Part shown: positions 34,649-43,564 of the stretch, piece by piece
Layout: each line of letters opens with the position of its first letter
How positions within the stretch are numbered: position 1 is the first letter of the stretch
NCBI GenBank assembly: GCA_023014485.1
Contig: JAJOZX010009462.1
Coordinates: 89,389-153,388 of the forward strand
Reading direction: 5' to 3'
Length of the DNA stretch: 64,000 bases
From: Bathynomus jamesi
Lineage: Eukaryota > Arthropoda > Malacostraca > Isopoda > Cirolanidae
Notes under the pieces: model-generated
Database searches by the model: none
Told to the model about the DNA's origin: nothing
What the model saw: only the letters and a program-made list of their open reading frames with translations
Translations under genes and position numbers: made by a program

Positions 34649-34942
34649 TTATTCACGTGCAGGGGCAGGCTGAGGCTCTTCCTCGTCTTCCGACTCATCA
34701 AAAGACAGTTGCTGGGTTGTAAGGGGTCGCTGCCGGTCTGAGAGAGGTGGGTATAACTTGGCTGCCTGAATAAAGAATTGGAGTAGATTTCGCTTGTCTT
34801 TAACTGAAGAAATGAACAAATATCTTGCCAGGTATTGGTATAGATATTTTGACCGAATACCTGGCCTCTTAACCCACTCCTTTAAATCCCGCCAAAATCT
34901 TTCGATATTCTGTGTGAATTTCGATATTCTCGTTATCCACAA
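34649..34942 (-). pseudogene. ISXO2-like transposase, C-terminal part
   Basis: The frame contains FTQNIERFWRDLKEWVKRP, then SKYLYQYLARYLFI and an acidic tail with EDEEEPQPAPARE. In ISXO2/Merlin-type transposases this is the H(T)qniEr.W...K segment that carries the catalytic Glu. The Thr-Gln-Asn-Ile-Glu order is kept. It is separated from the N-terminal part by about 0.8 kb of inserted sequence (34.95-35.76 kb). Confidence 0.82.
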
Positions 34943-35274
34943 AATTTGGATACGAGTATCGTGACCATCAGAATATCAAAAGCAAATATAATTAAAATAT
35001 TAAAGCATAATTTTCTCATTATTTTGATATAAGTCACTATGTTCGCAATATGCGTCCTTACCAAATTATGTAGATTTGAATATTATGACATTTTTGCAGC
35101 ATTTTTTTTCCCACCCTCCCAATATTTGCCTGGTGACGTCATGAAAATATGATATATGAACTAGGCTTGGGCTATTTTTTCGCTACTCTGTGACTTAATT
35201 AGTTGGATATTTTTTGTTCTGGCTATTTTTGTTTTTGTAATTGGATTCAGTTTGGTCGTGTTCGTGATAGAATT

Positions 35275-35448
35275 ATGACGTGCTGTTCGTGTGGTTTCCG
35301 ATTTCGAGAACTTGATTCGTCATGTGCCCTAGATGAAGAGAAAGCATTGGATGTTTTTATCAATTACGGCGTTATTCTCTCATCCTTAACTTGCCCGAAA
35401 TGTGACAGTGAGTGCCTAATACGAAAAGATCAGAAGATATTTAGGTGA
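35275..35448 (+). pseudogene. ISXO2-like transposase N-terminus, second inverted copy
   Basis: The plus strand reads MTCCSCGFRFRELDSSC, then DVFINYGVILSSLTCPKCDS and IRKDQK. It matches the N-terminus of the minus-strand gene at 36,449 (SCDTCSFDYYRC ... CPHCKTECTYRQDQK) in layout: a leading Cys pair, then a CPxC zinc-ribbon half. It ends shortly after, so it is a short related fragment lying between the two halves of the main gene. Confidence 0.7.
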
Positions 35449-35523
35449 AATAACCAATATTAACCTGTTAGGCCAACTGAATGCCCTTGATGATTGGTTG
35501 GGTTAAGTAATGATATTTTCGTT

Positions 35524-35570
35524 AGTTTAGGGTTAGGTTAGGTTAGGTTAGGTTAGGTTAGGTTAGGTTA
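35524..35570 (+). repeat. (TTAGG)n interstitial telomere-type repeat
   Basis: About nine consecutive TTAGG units without interruption. TTAGG is the ancestral arthropod telomere repeat. Its position inside transposon debris makes it interstitial. Confidence 0.95.
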
Positions 35571-35624
35571 ATTAATACCAAAATACATTTTAATAGCAAT
35601 ATTTGATGTTTTGCCCTTGAAAAT

Positions 35625-35725
35625 GAGCCAAACTTCAAAGTACTATAACTTTGTTGGATCTCATTTCCGAGGGAAATGGAGGTCAGATTTGAACAAATCA
35701 CATCAAATACTACTAGAAAAATGTA
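35625..35725. repeat. Foldback-family hairpin 4
   Basis: One arm is CATTTCCGAGGGAAATGGAGGTCAGATTTG, with a short inverted partner at about 35,632-35,672. It shares ATTTCCGAnGGAAATG and the following AATCACATCAAATAC block with hairpins 2 and 3. Confidence 0.6.
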
Positions 35726-35759
35726 TTTTGGTGTATAAAATGACTGAAGGTGTCTATAT

Positions 35760-36449
35760 ACATAATTACCCAAATTTTTTAGAATGATTAATAACAAAAT
35801 GCTTGTAACCTAAATCACTTAGTCTTGTAGGCAGCCCAGGAATCACTATAAATCACAGAGCCAGGCCTAATGTACTTCTGAATGAGTGTTCCTTTGTCGT
35901 GTTTCACACCAATATAGCCCGTTAATAGCACAACAAACCGACGCGACGTTCACTGAGTCGTTCAATACCACCAAACAACCAAACCTGGCTCAGAACCCGA
36001 CCCCTCTCGTACTTGCGGTGAACAATCAACGTTTCATCTATTTCCACCTCAATCCCTTCACCACCAATCGGTCCCTGGTTAGAAAACCAATCGTCCGTAA
36101 CTTCACTACAGAACGATCGCCAGTCTACTGACGAATTAGGAGACAGGTTCAGGCACTCCACCACAAAGAGAACAATTTTCCACGGAGGAATATTAGTATT
36201 GTTTAGAAAAGAACCTTTAAAATCTGAGACAATAATCACAGTACCGTCTTTTCTTCGTTTTAGGCACAACGTAACTTTTCTACAACGCCACAGTTTCTGG
36301 TCTTGACGATATGTACACTCCGTTTTACAATGTGGACACTTCACTACTGTCGGTAGAACACCGTGAGCACGCAGAAACTCAACACTTTTTTCTAAATTTT
36401 CGTAGAAAGCTACAATACAGCGGTAATAATCGAACGAGCACGTGTCACA
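35760..36449 (-). pseudogene. ISXO2/Merlin-like transposase, N-terminal and catalytic part
   Basis: Coding begins at an ATG near 36,458 with ASCDTCSFDYYRC, followed by an N-terminal helical block and CPHCKTECTYRQDQKLWRC, a complete zinc ribbon (C..C...C..C). The catalytic domain follows: GTVIIVSDFKGSFL, then GIEVEIDETLIVHRKYERGR (first Asp) and VWLFGGIERLS. After a frameshift at about 35,925 the minus strand continues with an IYSDSWAAY motif (second Asp) near 35,850. The Glu lies in the 34.65-34.94 kb fragment. The VEIDET...KYxRGR...FGGIER signature is that of the ISXO2-like DDE domain shared by IS1595 and Merlin. Role: transposition of the surrounding element. Confidence 0.85.
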
Positions 36450-36579
36450 CGAAGCCATTCTGGTAGCAAAGCAATTCAAATTCGAAATGGATGGAGCGCA
36501 GTGATTGGGCAGACATGTAACGGTCAGCCGCGCGCGCGCACCAAACGAACGTACGAACACACTAGATGCACACCAAAAA

Positions 36580-36640
36580 AAATTTTATATCTCGAAAACG
36601 AAGCATTTGCGATGGAAACGCTATAGAAGAAAAATGTCTT
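36580..36640. repeat. Foldback-family single arm 5
   Basis: CTCGAAAACGAAGCATTTGC followed by GATGGAAACG matches the apex of the hairpin arms. It lies in the right terminal region of the Merlin-like element, opposite foldback 3. Confidence 0.6.
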
Positions 36641-36712
36641 AGAATTAAAAAATCTACTTAATGAACATATAATAATTGCTGGACGTTAGACGGGTGTAAT
36701 ACTATAATAATA

Positions 36713-37200
36713 CCTAGGGTTCCGCATAGATGCCTCAGGCATTCATCCAACGGTGGATAACTAGAAGCAATAAAAAATGCACCACCTCCACAAAACATCA
36801 CACAGTTACAAGCTTATTTAGGTCTCCTAAACTTTTATAGGAAATGTTTGCCAAAATGCATCGATTTTCCTTGAACCCCTAAATAAGTTACGATCTGGGG
36901 AACAGTGGAGATGGGAGAAAACCCAAAAGGAAGCATGTGAGGCTTCCAAGGACGTACTACTAAAGTCCACTCTCTTAGTGCATTATGATCCAAAACTTCC
37001 TCTCATAGTTTCAGCAGATAGCAGTTCTTATAGAATTGGTACAGTGTTATCTCATTCAAATCACATTGATGGTGTAGATAGGCCTATCTGTTTTGCTTCT
37101 AAAACACTAACTGAGACTGAAAGGCGATGTGCACAACTTGAACGTGAAGCCTTAGCCTTAGTATTTGCAGTAAAAAAATCTCGTTTCTAAGTATGGGGTC
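36713..37200 (+). pseudogene. Ty3/gypsy RT end and RNase H start
   Basis: The segment at 36,900-37,190 reads WRWEKTQKEACEASKDVL, then LVHYDPKLPLIVSADSSSYR and CFASKTLTETERRCAQLERE, then ALALVFAVKK. This is the RT-RNase H connection and RNase H core of gypsy elements (D at SADSS, E at LEREALA). Upstream sequence (36,715-36,850) is the RT thumb with stops. The frame breaks at about 37,190, where a Merlin-like derivative is inserted. Confidence 0.9.
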
Positions 37201-37221
37201 ATGAATTCGATAAATATTTAC

Positions 37222-37874
37222 TATCACACTGGTCTCCGGTAGAAAGTTTTAAAAGCTGGTTTTCAATGTTTTTCAATGTGCTGAATTAAAAAAATGATAC
37301 TCATTTTTGTCGCAAATGATTTGTTAGAGTTATTCAAGCTTAAAGCTTTTAAAACTTTCTACCTTTTTTTTTACCTGGGGAACCCCCAGTGGGAACCGGG
37401 AGTTTTTGGGTGGGGAGAATCACAAAAACGAGTGGTTTCCGAAGATTTTGAAAGTCAGATTAATACAAAACACGTCAAAAACCATAGGAAAAACAAATTT
37501 CACTTTCAAAATTGGCCGAACCTAACCTAACCTAACCCCTAACGTTATCTAAAAGGACACTTCATCACTTGAGGAAGAACACCGTGTTTCCGAAGAAAAG
37601 CTGTAGCTTTTGCTGAATTTCCATAAAATTCGGCGATACAGCGAAAATAATCAAAGGAGCACATACCACAGGAAGCAATGTCCACTAACTGATTCAAATT
37701 AAAATCGGTGGAAGCGCCATTTTTTTGCCCTTTTCCCGTTAGAGAGTTTAAGCTTCGATAACTCTAACAAATCATTTGCGACGGAAATGAGTATCATTTT
37801 TTAATTCAGCACATTGAAAAACATTGAAAACCAGCTTTTTAAACCTTTTAACCGGAGACCGGTGTAATAGTAAA
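37222..37874. mobile_element. Non-autonomous Merlin-like derivative with foldback arms
   Basis: Ends TTTACTATCACACTGGTCTC and, inverted, TTTACTATTACACCGGTCTC match the style of the 34.2-36.7 kb element (ACTATTACACC). Long inverted arms 37,252-37,330 and 37,760-37,850 continue inward. Inside are a right half of the foldback-3 type (37,375-37,510, with GTGGGAACCGGGAGTT), CCTAACC repeats (37,519-37,545) and a transposase N-terminal fragment. It interrupts gypsy RNase H. Confidence 0.72.
37553..37690 (-). pseudogene. ISXO2-like transposase N-terminal fragment, third copy
   Basis: The minus strand reads DIASCGMCSFDYFRCIAEFY, then FLRKHGVLPQVMKCP. It parallels ASCDTCSFDYYRCIVAFYEN and LRAHGVLPTVVKCPHC of the copy at 36.4 kb. 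It stops before the zinc ribbon is complete, so the flanking non-autonomous element captured only the 5' end of the gene. Confidence 0.8.
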
Positions 37875-37882
37875 GAAATACC

Positions 37883-38588
37883 GGTAACGGTTCAGAATAG
37901 GGGCGCCACCTCAATTTTTTTTTCACCAAAACATGCTAAAACCATTGGTTTCTTGTTATTGAGGATGAATGTGACCATCGCCATTACAGTAAATTATTGC
38001 TTGAAGTGATTTCACCCCCAACCTCTCCTACAATCTGGGGGGACCACCGTGGGAACCGGGGGTTTTGGGTGGAGGAACACAGCACAAGCAATAATTTGCT
38101 GTAATAGCGATGGTCAGATTTATCCTAAACAACAGGAAACCAATGGTTTTAGCATGTTTTAGAGGAAAAAAAACTAATTATTTACATTACCGGATGTATT
38201 TATTCCGAACATTTTTACACATCAAATAGTACTAGAGGATGCATAAAAATGTGCAAATAAGTAATTAACCTAAGTTAACGAGGGGGGCGCAGCCCCCCTC
38301 GACCCCCCTTATCATGATTTTAGGCTTACCTTACTGTGGTGGATAAAGGGAAGCCATTTTCAAACTGAGGTGAATGAACGATAGTAGGGTTGCCAACTCA
38401 AAATTTCCTAGATTCATACCCAAAAAGCACTGAAGTAGCGAAATATATTTTTTCATAATTTTTTAACTTCGTTTTTTTTTTTTACTATGCGATACATGCA
38501 AACAACGTATTTTAATGAGAGAAAGAACTTTGTGTCTGGTATTTTTCGAAATTTTGCTTAAGTGGCGCCCGTATTCTGAACCATTACC
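37883..38588. mobile_element. 706-bp MITE with 8-bp TSD, containing foldback 7
   Basis: Termini GGTAACGGTTCAGAATAGGG and, inverted, GGTAATGGTTCAGAATACGG. The 8-bp duplication GAAATACC is exact (37,875-37,882 and 38,589-38,596). The interior has foldback 7 (about 37,915-38,175) whose loop holds GTGGGAACCGGGGGTTTTGG, and a GC-rich perfect inverted repeat CGAGGGGGGCGCAGCCCCCC at 38,278. Confidence 0.9.
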
Positions 38589-38596
38589 GAAATACC

Positions 38597-39115
38597 ATGA
38601 ATTCAAAACTAATTATTAACCATAAGCCTCTCTTAGGTTTATTTTCACCTATAAAAAATATTCCAGTTATGGCCTCGGGTAGAATTCAACGATGGGCGCT
38701 GATTCTACAAGCCTATAAATTTGAGTTAATACATCGGTCAAGCAAACTTCTAGGTACGGCTGATGCTCTAAGTAGGTTTCCTTTAGAAATCCAAATGAAT
38801 GCGTACCTATACCTACAGAATGGATTCACTTGGTGGAGTTTTTGGAATCCACTCCAGTAACTCCAGTACAAATAGAGCAGTGGACAAAATCAAACCCTAT
38901 TCTATCTAGAGTCATCCATTACTGCTCAGTTGGTCGGCCTACTAAGGTTAAGAGTGAATTACAGCCTTTTTATCAACGTCAGTCTGGACTCTCGATCCAA
39001 AATGGTTCTCTTATGGGGTCACAGTGTGATAATTCCGAATGAAGGCAGGTTGAATTTAGTGAAGGAACTTCACGCCCAACACGAAAGGCCTTGGAATAAT
39101 TTTTTTCCCTTGTGA
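38597..39115 (+). pseudogene. Ty3/gypsy RNase H end and integrase N-terminus
   Basis: Plus-strand pieces are INHKPLLGLFSPIKN, then ASGRIQRWALILQAYKFELI and HRSSKLLGTADALSRFP (the end of gypsy RNase H and tether). The next frame has VTPVQIEQWTKSNPILSRV, then a stretch ending LWGHSVIIPNEGRLNLVKEL. Then HAQHERPW gives the HxxxH half of the integrase zinc-binding motif. One or two frameshifts separate them. The remainder of the integrase is absent. Confidence 0.88.
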
Positions 39116-39125
39116 GTTTGCATCT

Positions 39126-39157
<32 letters not shown>

Positions 39158-39515
39158 AAAAAAAATTTATCACTTATATGGCGATAATATTCCGGTGGTG
39201 TGGGTAACTGGGTTCGAGACACTTCCCGATGTTCACATAAAGACTTCGATCAAAAACTCAAACGAAGGACCAAACGCCCTATCCAAGGAATCGGTTGAGT
39301 TCCTTTCTGAGCATCAGGGGGGGGGGGGGGAGGCTGCAGTCAGGAGTAAATGGCGTAAATACTGTAATTACTCTCAACTCAAAGCTCCCCTGGGAAGAAA
39401 ATATCAGCTCAGAAATAATGAAGATTGCGTACAGTAAAAATATTCGTGAAACAGTATTCCCCTCTCCAAATTAAATAGATAATTTGAAATAAACTAATTC
39501 CCAAATAGCCTTCTA
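39116..39515. other. Unassigned spacer with (CA)n and G-run
   Basis: A (CA)13 microsatellite lies at 39,126-39,153 and a G12 run at 39,319. An open 80-codon frame (39,195-39,437) has no motif I recognise. Confidence 0.4.
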
Positions 39516-39673
39516 CGAGGGGCGGTCAGAAAATAAGTTTACATGGCGTATAATTTTGTAACTAAAGGACCTACATTGATTATGTTTGTATCGGGTGAAT
39601 TCGCTAATCATTGTTGGCAACACTTTACGTCGATTCGGCTGTCATCTACCAGGTAGTACATTGGTCATATGAG

Positions 39674-40079
39674 TCAGTTGAACATGGTGGCTCGACTGGA
39701 ACAGTGCCCTGCCCTACGGAGCAGTCCAGGACGTTTACGTTTAATGGCCGCTCGTAAATGTTCCCGTGTTGAACAATATGCAGCTGCATTGATTGTTGTG
39801 CCTTTTTGTATGAAGTCTGCGAGCAAAACGCCTTTGTGGTCCCAAAACACGGTAACCATCACTTTGCCAGCGGACCTCACCCAGGGTGATTCCATTCCAT
39901 GCACGTTTTGTTTCCGGAGTACGGTGATGAACCCATGTCTCGTCTCGTGACAATGCGCTCGAGAAACTTTTGACCACTGACAGACTCAGAGACGTATAAA
40001 GTGAGTTCGACCGGAGAGAAAACTGGAACACGTCCTTCTTTTGCACGATAACGCAAGACCACCAACAGTTTGCAAACAA
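39674..40079 (-). pseudogene. Mariner transposase catalytic half
   Basis: Two overlapping frames share a mariner catalytic core. The first Asp is in SRDETWVHH (40,079 frame), then TPETKRAWNG, and KVMVTVFWDHKGVLLADF in the 39,904 frame, followed by the KRPGLL segment. A frameshift separates them. The second Asp motif (hDNAR.H) is missing or frame-broken. The third Asp lies in the inverted plus-strand part at 40,160 (APSDFHLF). Confidence 0.82.
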
Positions 40080-40333
40080 GAGAGGCCATCACAAAAATGC
40101 GCCTGACTGTGTTACCCCACCCTCCATACAGCCCGAATCTGGCACCTTCAGACTTCCATTTGTTTGGGCCAATGAAGGATGCTATTCATGGAAGAAAGTT
40201 TCAGAGTGACGATGAGGAGGTTAAGAGGTGGCTCCAGCGGAACCCAGCGGACTTTTACCAGCAAGGAATAAAGGCCCTTGTTTCGAGGTGGAGGAAAGCC
40301 GAAGAAAAGGATGGAGACTACGTGGAAAAATGA
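40070..40333 (+). pseudogene. Mariner transposase C-terminal part, inverted relative to core
   Basis: The open 87-codon frame carries LPHPPYSPNLAPSDFHLFGP, where the Asp of PSDFH is the third catalytic residue of DD34D mariner transposases. It then runs AIHGRKFQSDDEEVKRWLQR to the usual end GDYVEK. It is in opposite orientation to the catalytic half next to it. Confidence 0.88.
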
Positions 40334-40440
40334 AAACTTGTAAAGAAGGTATGTAACTACTACTGTACAAAATTTCTGGAACTTAAAGGAAACTTGGAAA
40401 GAAAAAAAAAGGTGGGGCAAAATATATTGAGTGGCCCTCG

Positions 40441-41149
40441 TATTATTATTATTAAACTAGATTATATCAAATATTGTATTTGATATATTATTTACTATTA
40501 TTATTAAAGTAATATATACGATTATTATTAAAGTAAATTAGCACAACATTGATAATTAATACAAGAAACCGCAAAAGAGAAAGCATCCAAACACCAGAAC
40601 AAGCCAAACCACTAAAGTAAGCCTAAATAAAACATCAATAGTACGACACACTAGATACTTAACAACATTGAAGAATGAACATAACCATGATTAAAAATAT
40701 AGCAAGCATTTATCAACTAATTATTTTTTCCTATTAGTTATAAAGGTTTGGAGGTGGGAGGCCTCATTCATCCTTTATGTTCAATATGGATCGGGCATTT
40801 TTTCAAATTTTTCGTCATCTATCTGCTTAACCACACTCCTAATGTTTCTCATTTGTTCGTTTTTGAGTTCAGCGACCATGAAAACATATGAAAAGACATA
40901 TTACGTGTGAAGGGTAGCGGTTTTTTTTTATCATCAAAACAAAAAATCGATTTTTTGTAGCCATTTTGAAAAAAACATTGAACCAGGTTAAAAATTCATT
41001 TTAAGTCCAAGAACTAGCCGGATTCGTATTTAGCAACCAAAATGGCCATAGAAACCATTCGTCCTAAAAAAAATGTTAGATTCCCCCACCCCTACTAATA
41101 TAATGAATCACCCAAATATCTAAATATCTAATGAGCCTAGTAGTATGGT
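40441..41149. other. Unassigned AT-rich sequence
   Basis: TATTAT repeats at 40,440-40,540, and otherwise nothing I can assign. Confidence 0.3.
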
Positions 41150-41440
41150 GTCAAAAAGGGAGAGTGCAATGGTGCATAATATTGCAAGAGTGCCACCCCA
41201 CCCCCGTTTGTTGCCAGCCCCGAAATGGGACTACAAGGGGTAAGCAACCTGGATTATCCCCCAAGCTGATCCCCCAAAGGGGAGTGCCAACCTTTGTTGC
41301 CAACCCCAAAATGGGGTTGCAAGGGGTATGCAACTTAGAGGCGGAGTTCTCCCCCAAGCTGAACCCCCCAAAGGGGCATGCCTAATTATGCCTATCCTAA
41401 GGGCGCCTCTTTTGGGAGGAAGGGGTTTCCTCACCCCCCA
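41150..41440. repeat. Short GC-rich tandem repeat
   Basis: Two adjacent degenerate units of about 110 bp share GTTGCCAnCCCnAAATGGG, CAAGGGGTAnGCAAC and CCCCCAAGCTGAnCCCCC (41,209-41,290 and 41,300-41,375). It contrasts with the AT-rich surroundings. No function is apparent. Confidence 0.75.
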
Positions 41441-41505
41441 AAGGAGCAGAAAGACATAGCAAGAGAGGAAGAGAGAGGAGATCCTTCATCCGACAGCTGT
41501 CGGAC

Positions 41506-41697
41506 TAGGCTGACCATACGTACCGTTTTGAACGGGACAGTACCGTTTTTTTTATGGGTTCTGTCACTGAAGAATAATTGTAAGCTCAATATGTTTATGT
41601 ACTTACTTTTTCATGAATACAGAATATTACATAACCCCCGTCCCTTTTTTGCCATCCCAATGTCCCGTTTTTGTCTCAAGGAAATATGGTCAGCCTA
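41506..41697. mobile_element. 192-bp hAT-like MITE
   Basis: Termini TAGGCTGACCATA and TATGGTCAGCCTA are inverted. The 8-bp duplication TGTCGGAC is exact (41,498-41,505 and 41,698-41,705). Its ends resemble those at 30,600-31,108 (TAGGGTTGCCATA), so both probably depend on one hAT lineage. Confidence 0.92.
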
Positions 41698-41764
41698 TGT
41701 CGGACGCATATGACTCCGTCGTCTAGCACCCGGCCCCTTATAGTGCCCCAATTCAGCCAGTAGG

Positions 41765-42450
41765 CAGAGTTGCCAGGTAGCATTAAATATTTATTTTTTC
41801 TATATATTATTCAGTCAGTCGGGTGCTGAGTTGCAAGACAACGCCATATATATAATATATTATTCAGTCAGCTGGCTGCTGAGTTGCCAGATTCGTTATT
41901 TATTTTAAATAAGCTTATGTTACAGTTGGCTGAGCTGTCAACCTCGTTACTTATCTATTCAATTACTCTGTTTTAGAAAATGATATATAAATGTGTTCAA
42001 GGAATAAATAAAACACCATTACAACGTTCTGTTTATTAATTAATGGATATACAATAGGATTATATATATATATATAATATAATATATTAATATATATATA
42101 ATATATAATAAACGGGAATATAATCATGCAAATCATAGTATTAACTAAATATTAGAAAAATATATATTTATATTAATTATATATAGTCGTACAAAACATG
42201 GAAAATATATAATCATACAAAGCACAGTATTAATCAAATATTAGAAAAATATATAGCAATATTATCAAAAGTTATATTATCAAATATTAGTACAGGAAAA
42301 ATATAGTTATATTAATTATATATAATTGTACAAAACATAGTATTAACCAAATATTAAAAAATATATATTTATATTAATTATATATAATCGCACAAAACGT
42401 AGTATTAGCAAAATATTACAGTAAAAAAATATATATATATATATATTGTC
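41765..42450. repeat. AT-rich tandem repeats at the Polinton left side
   Basis: Two units around ATTCAGTCAG...GCTGAGTTGC at 41,809 and 41,868. From 42,110 four or more degenerate 65-75-bp units follow with the core ACAAAACATAGTATTAACCA and AAATATATATTTATATTAAT. Possibly the decayed left terminal region of the Polinton, but no copy of it is seen on the right side. Confidence 0.7.
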
Positions 42451-42451
42451 T

Positions 42452-42805
42452 TTACGTTCTACGGTACAAAATGGTAAATTCGAAGCTGATTGATGCTACA
42501 TCAACATCGGCATTACTCTGCACGATGTGGGAAAACCGCTCAAGCATCAACTCGCCGCTTAACTGATACGGCGGTTTATATTCGATGTAAAAGGCTTTCA
42601 TATCATTCAGCACTATTTTCGTACCCACTTTACACTCGGCAGGTAAGTTGTCTTTAAGCGCCACTAGAACGCAATCAAAAGCACGCGCAAAAACGTCATC
42701 GTTAACTATGTCATTAAATACAAGCTTATAATCATGCCTTTCTAATCGAGGGTTTTTTCTTAACGTACCGATCTTTTCAATCGTGAACTCTTCTTCACCC
42801 GGCAT
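42452..42805 (-). CDS. Polinton protein of unknown function (117 aa)
   Basis: An intact frame begins MPGEEEFTIEKIGTLRK and ends FEFTILYRRT. Its centre reads FARAFDCVLVALKDNLPAEC, and its second half has LMLERFSHIVQSNADVDV. That second half is reminiscent of the ILxxIxxxxQSN block in the N-terminal region of the Polinton polymerase (48.1-48.5 kb here: YILARIMQAAQSSIAFNM). It may be a paralogous domain. It is the last gene of the leftward block and lies 46 bp from its neighbour. Confidence 0.6.
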   Translation of the reverse strand: MPGEEEFTIEKIGTLRKNPRLERHDYKLVFNDIVNDDVFARAFDCVLVALKDNLPAECKVGTKIVLNDMKAFYIEYKPPYQLSGELMLERFSHIVQSNADVDVASISFEFTILYRRT

Positions 42806-42850
42806 AGCAGCAATTGAAATAATCTTCCAAGTCGTAACGGCAGCTATCTA

Positions 42851-43520
42851 CTATATAGAGGTACAGTTCTTCAGGGTGAACAGTGTAGGCGAGCTCAGCT
42901 CTGTACCTCTCAAGCGTTTTGTACCAAAGCTCGGATATTTCGAAGAGTCTAAGCCTTTTAAATACGCATCCAGAGCTAGCCCGTTCTCTCCCTGCACATT
43001 CCTACATTCAACAAATCCTTCGAGTAGCGTGGTATAAGCGTATTCAAGTATTGTGTCAAAGTAAATCGTGTCTGAGATACGTGTGTTTAATATAGGCTTC
43101 AGCTTACAGAATCCAACGATCTCAAACATTCTGTCGAGGATGAAACGGTTTCGTGTAGGTACAAGAACGCCATTATCAGCTGTGTTCTTCCGCATCAGTC
43201 GTATATCAACGCATGGTTGATTGTTATTTACACTCAATGTACAAACAACGGTATATGAGGAATTCTTCACTAATCACCTCTCTTATTATACCTACGTCAG
43301 CTGGTATTTTATAGCGGTCCTCAGCCCACCTCTCAACTACCGCGAAGATTTTATGCATCTCCTCAAGATTTAAATAAATAACGTTGCGCTTGCTCGCAGG
43401 TCTACTGTTCGTTTCAAGCACACAGTTAATGGTGCCGGTTTCCCGCCTGAACACACGCAACGACTTCGTCACAGAGACGTCGTACGAGGCGTTGAGAATG
43501 CTTCTCAAAGGGAGTTTCAT
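42851..43520 (-). pseudogene. Polinton protein with possible PC4-like ssDNA-binding repeats, frameshifted
   Basis: Frames 43,520-43,224 and 43,270-42,851 overlap and probably form one gene with one frameshift near 43,250. The first has VTKSLRVFRRETGTINCVLE, then KRNVIYLNLEEMHKIFAVVE. The second has TVVCTLSVNNNQPCVDIRLM, then VLVPTRNRFILDRMFEIVGF. Both halves show beta-strand, basic turn, beta-strand and then a helix beginning after a ...LxLxEM or ...FILDRM motif, which recalls the PC4/p15 ssDNA-binding fold. That reading is inference and weak. A replication role would fit the neighbouring polymerase. Confidence 0.4.
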
Positions 43521-43564
43521 CGAGATGACTATGGCACATCCACTCGGAGTAATCTCTGAGAAGA

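Larger units (their letters stand above)
34187..36705 (-). mobile_element. Merlin/ISXO2-like DNA transposon inside gypsy
   Basis: Ends TAGTATTACACCCATCTCC and, inverted, TAGTATTACACCCGTCTAAC flank a minus-strand ISXO2-type transposase split into an N-terminal part (right) and a C-terminal part (left). Foldback 3 (34,205-34,455) forms the left terminal region, followed by a CCTAACC-rich tract. Gypsy RT sequence continues on both sides (TAGGGTT near 34,173 and 36,716), consistent with insertion. Confidence 0.65.
39516..40440. mobile_element. Mariner element with internal inversion
   Basis: Ends CGAGGGGCGGTCAGAAAATA and, inverted, CGAGGGCCACTCAATATATT are flanked by TA. The catalytic part is on the minus strand (40,079-39,674: DETWVHHRTPETKRA, KVMVTVFWDHKGVLL, INAAAYC), while the C-terminal part is on the plus strand (40,070-40,333: HPPYSPNLAPSDFHLFGPMK, GDYVEK). 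In an intact mariner both lie in one frame, so one half has been inverted at about 40,075. Confidence 0.85.

Noticed and set aside
41765..42450. Left terminal inverted repeat of the Polinton
   Set aside because: No inverted counterpart of the AT-rich tandem repeat is visible after the protease gene, so I cannot call it a terminus.
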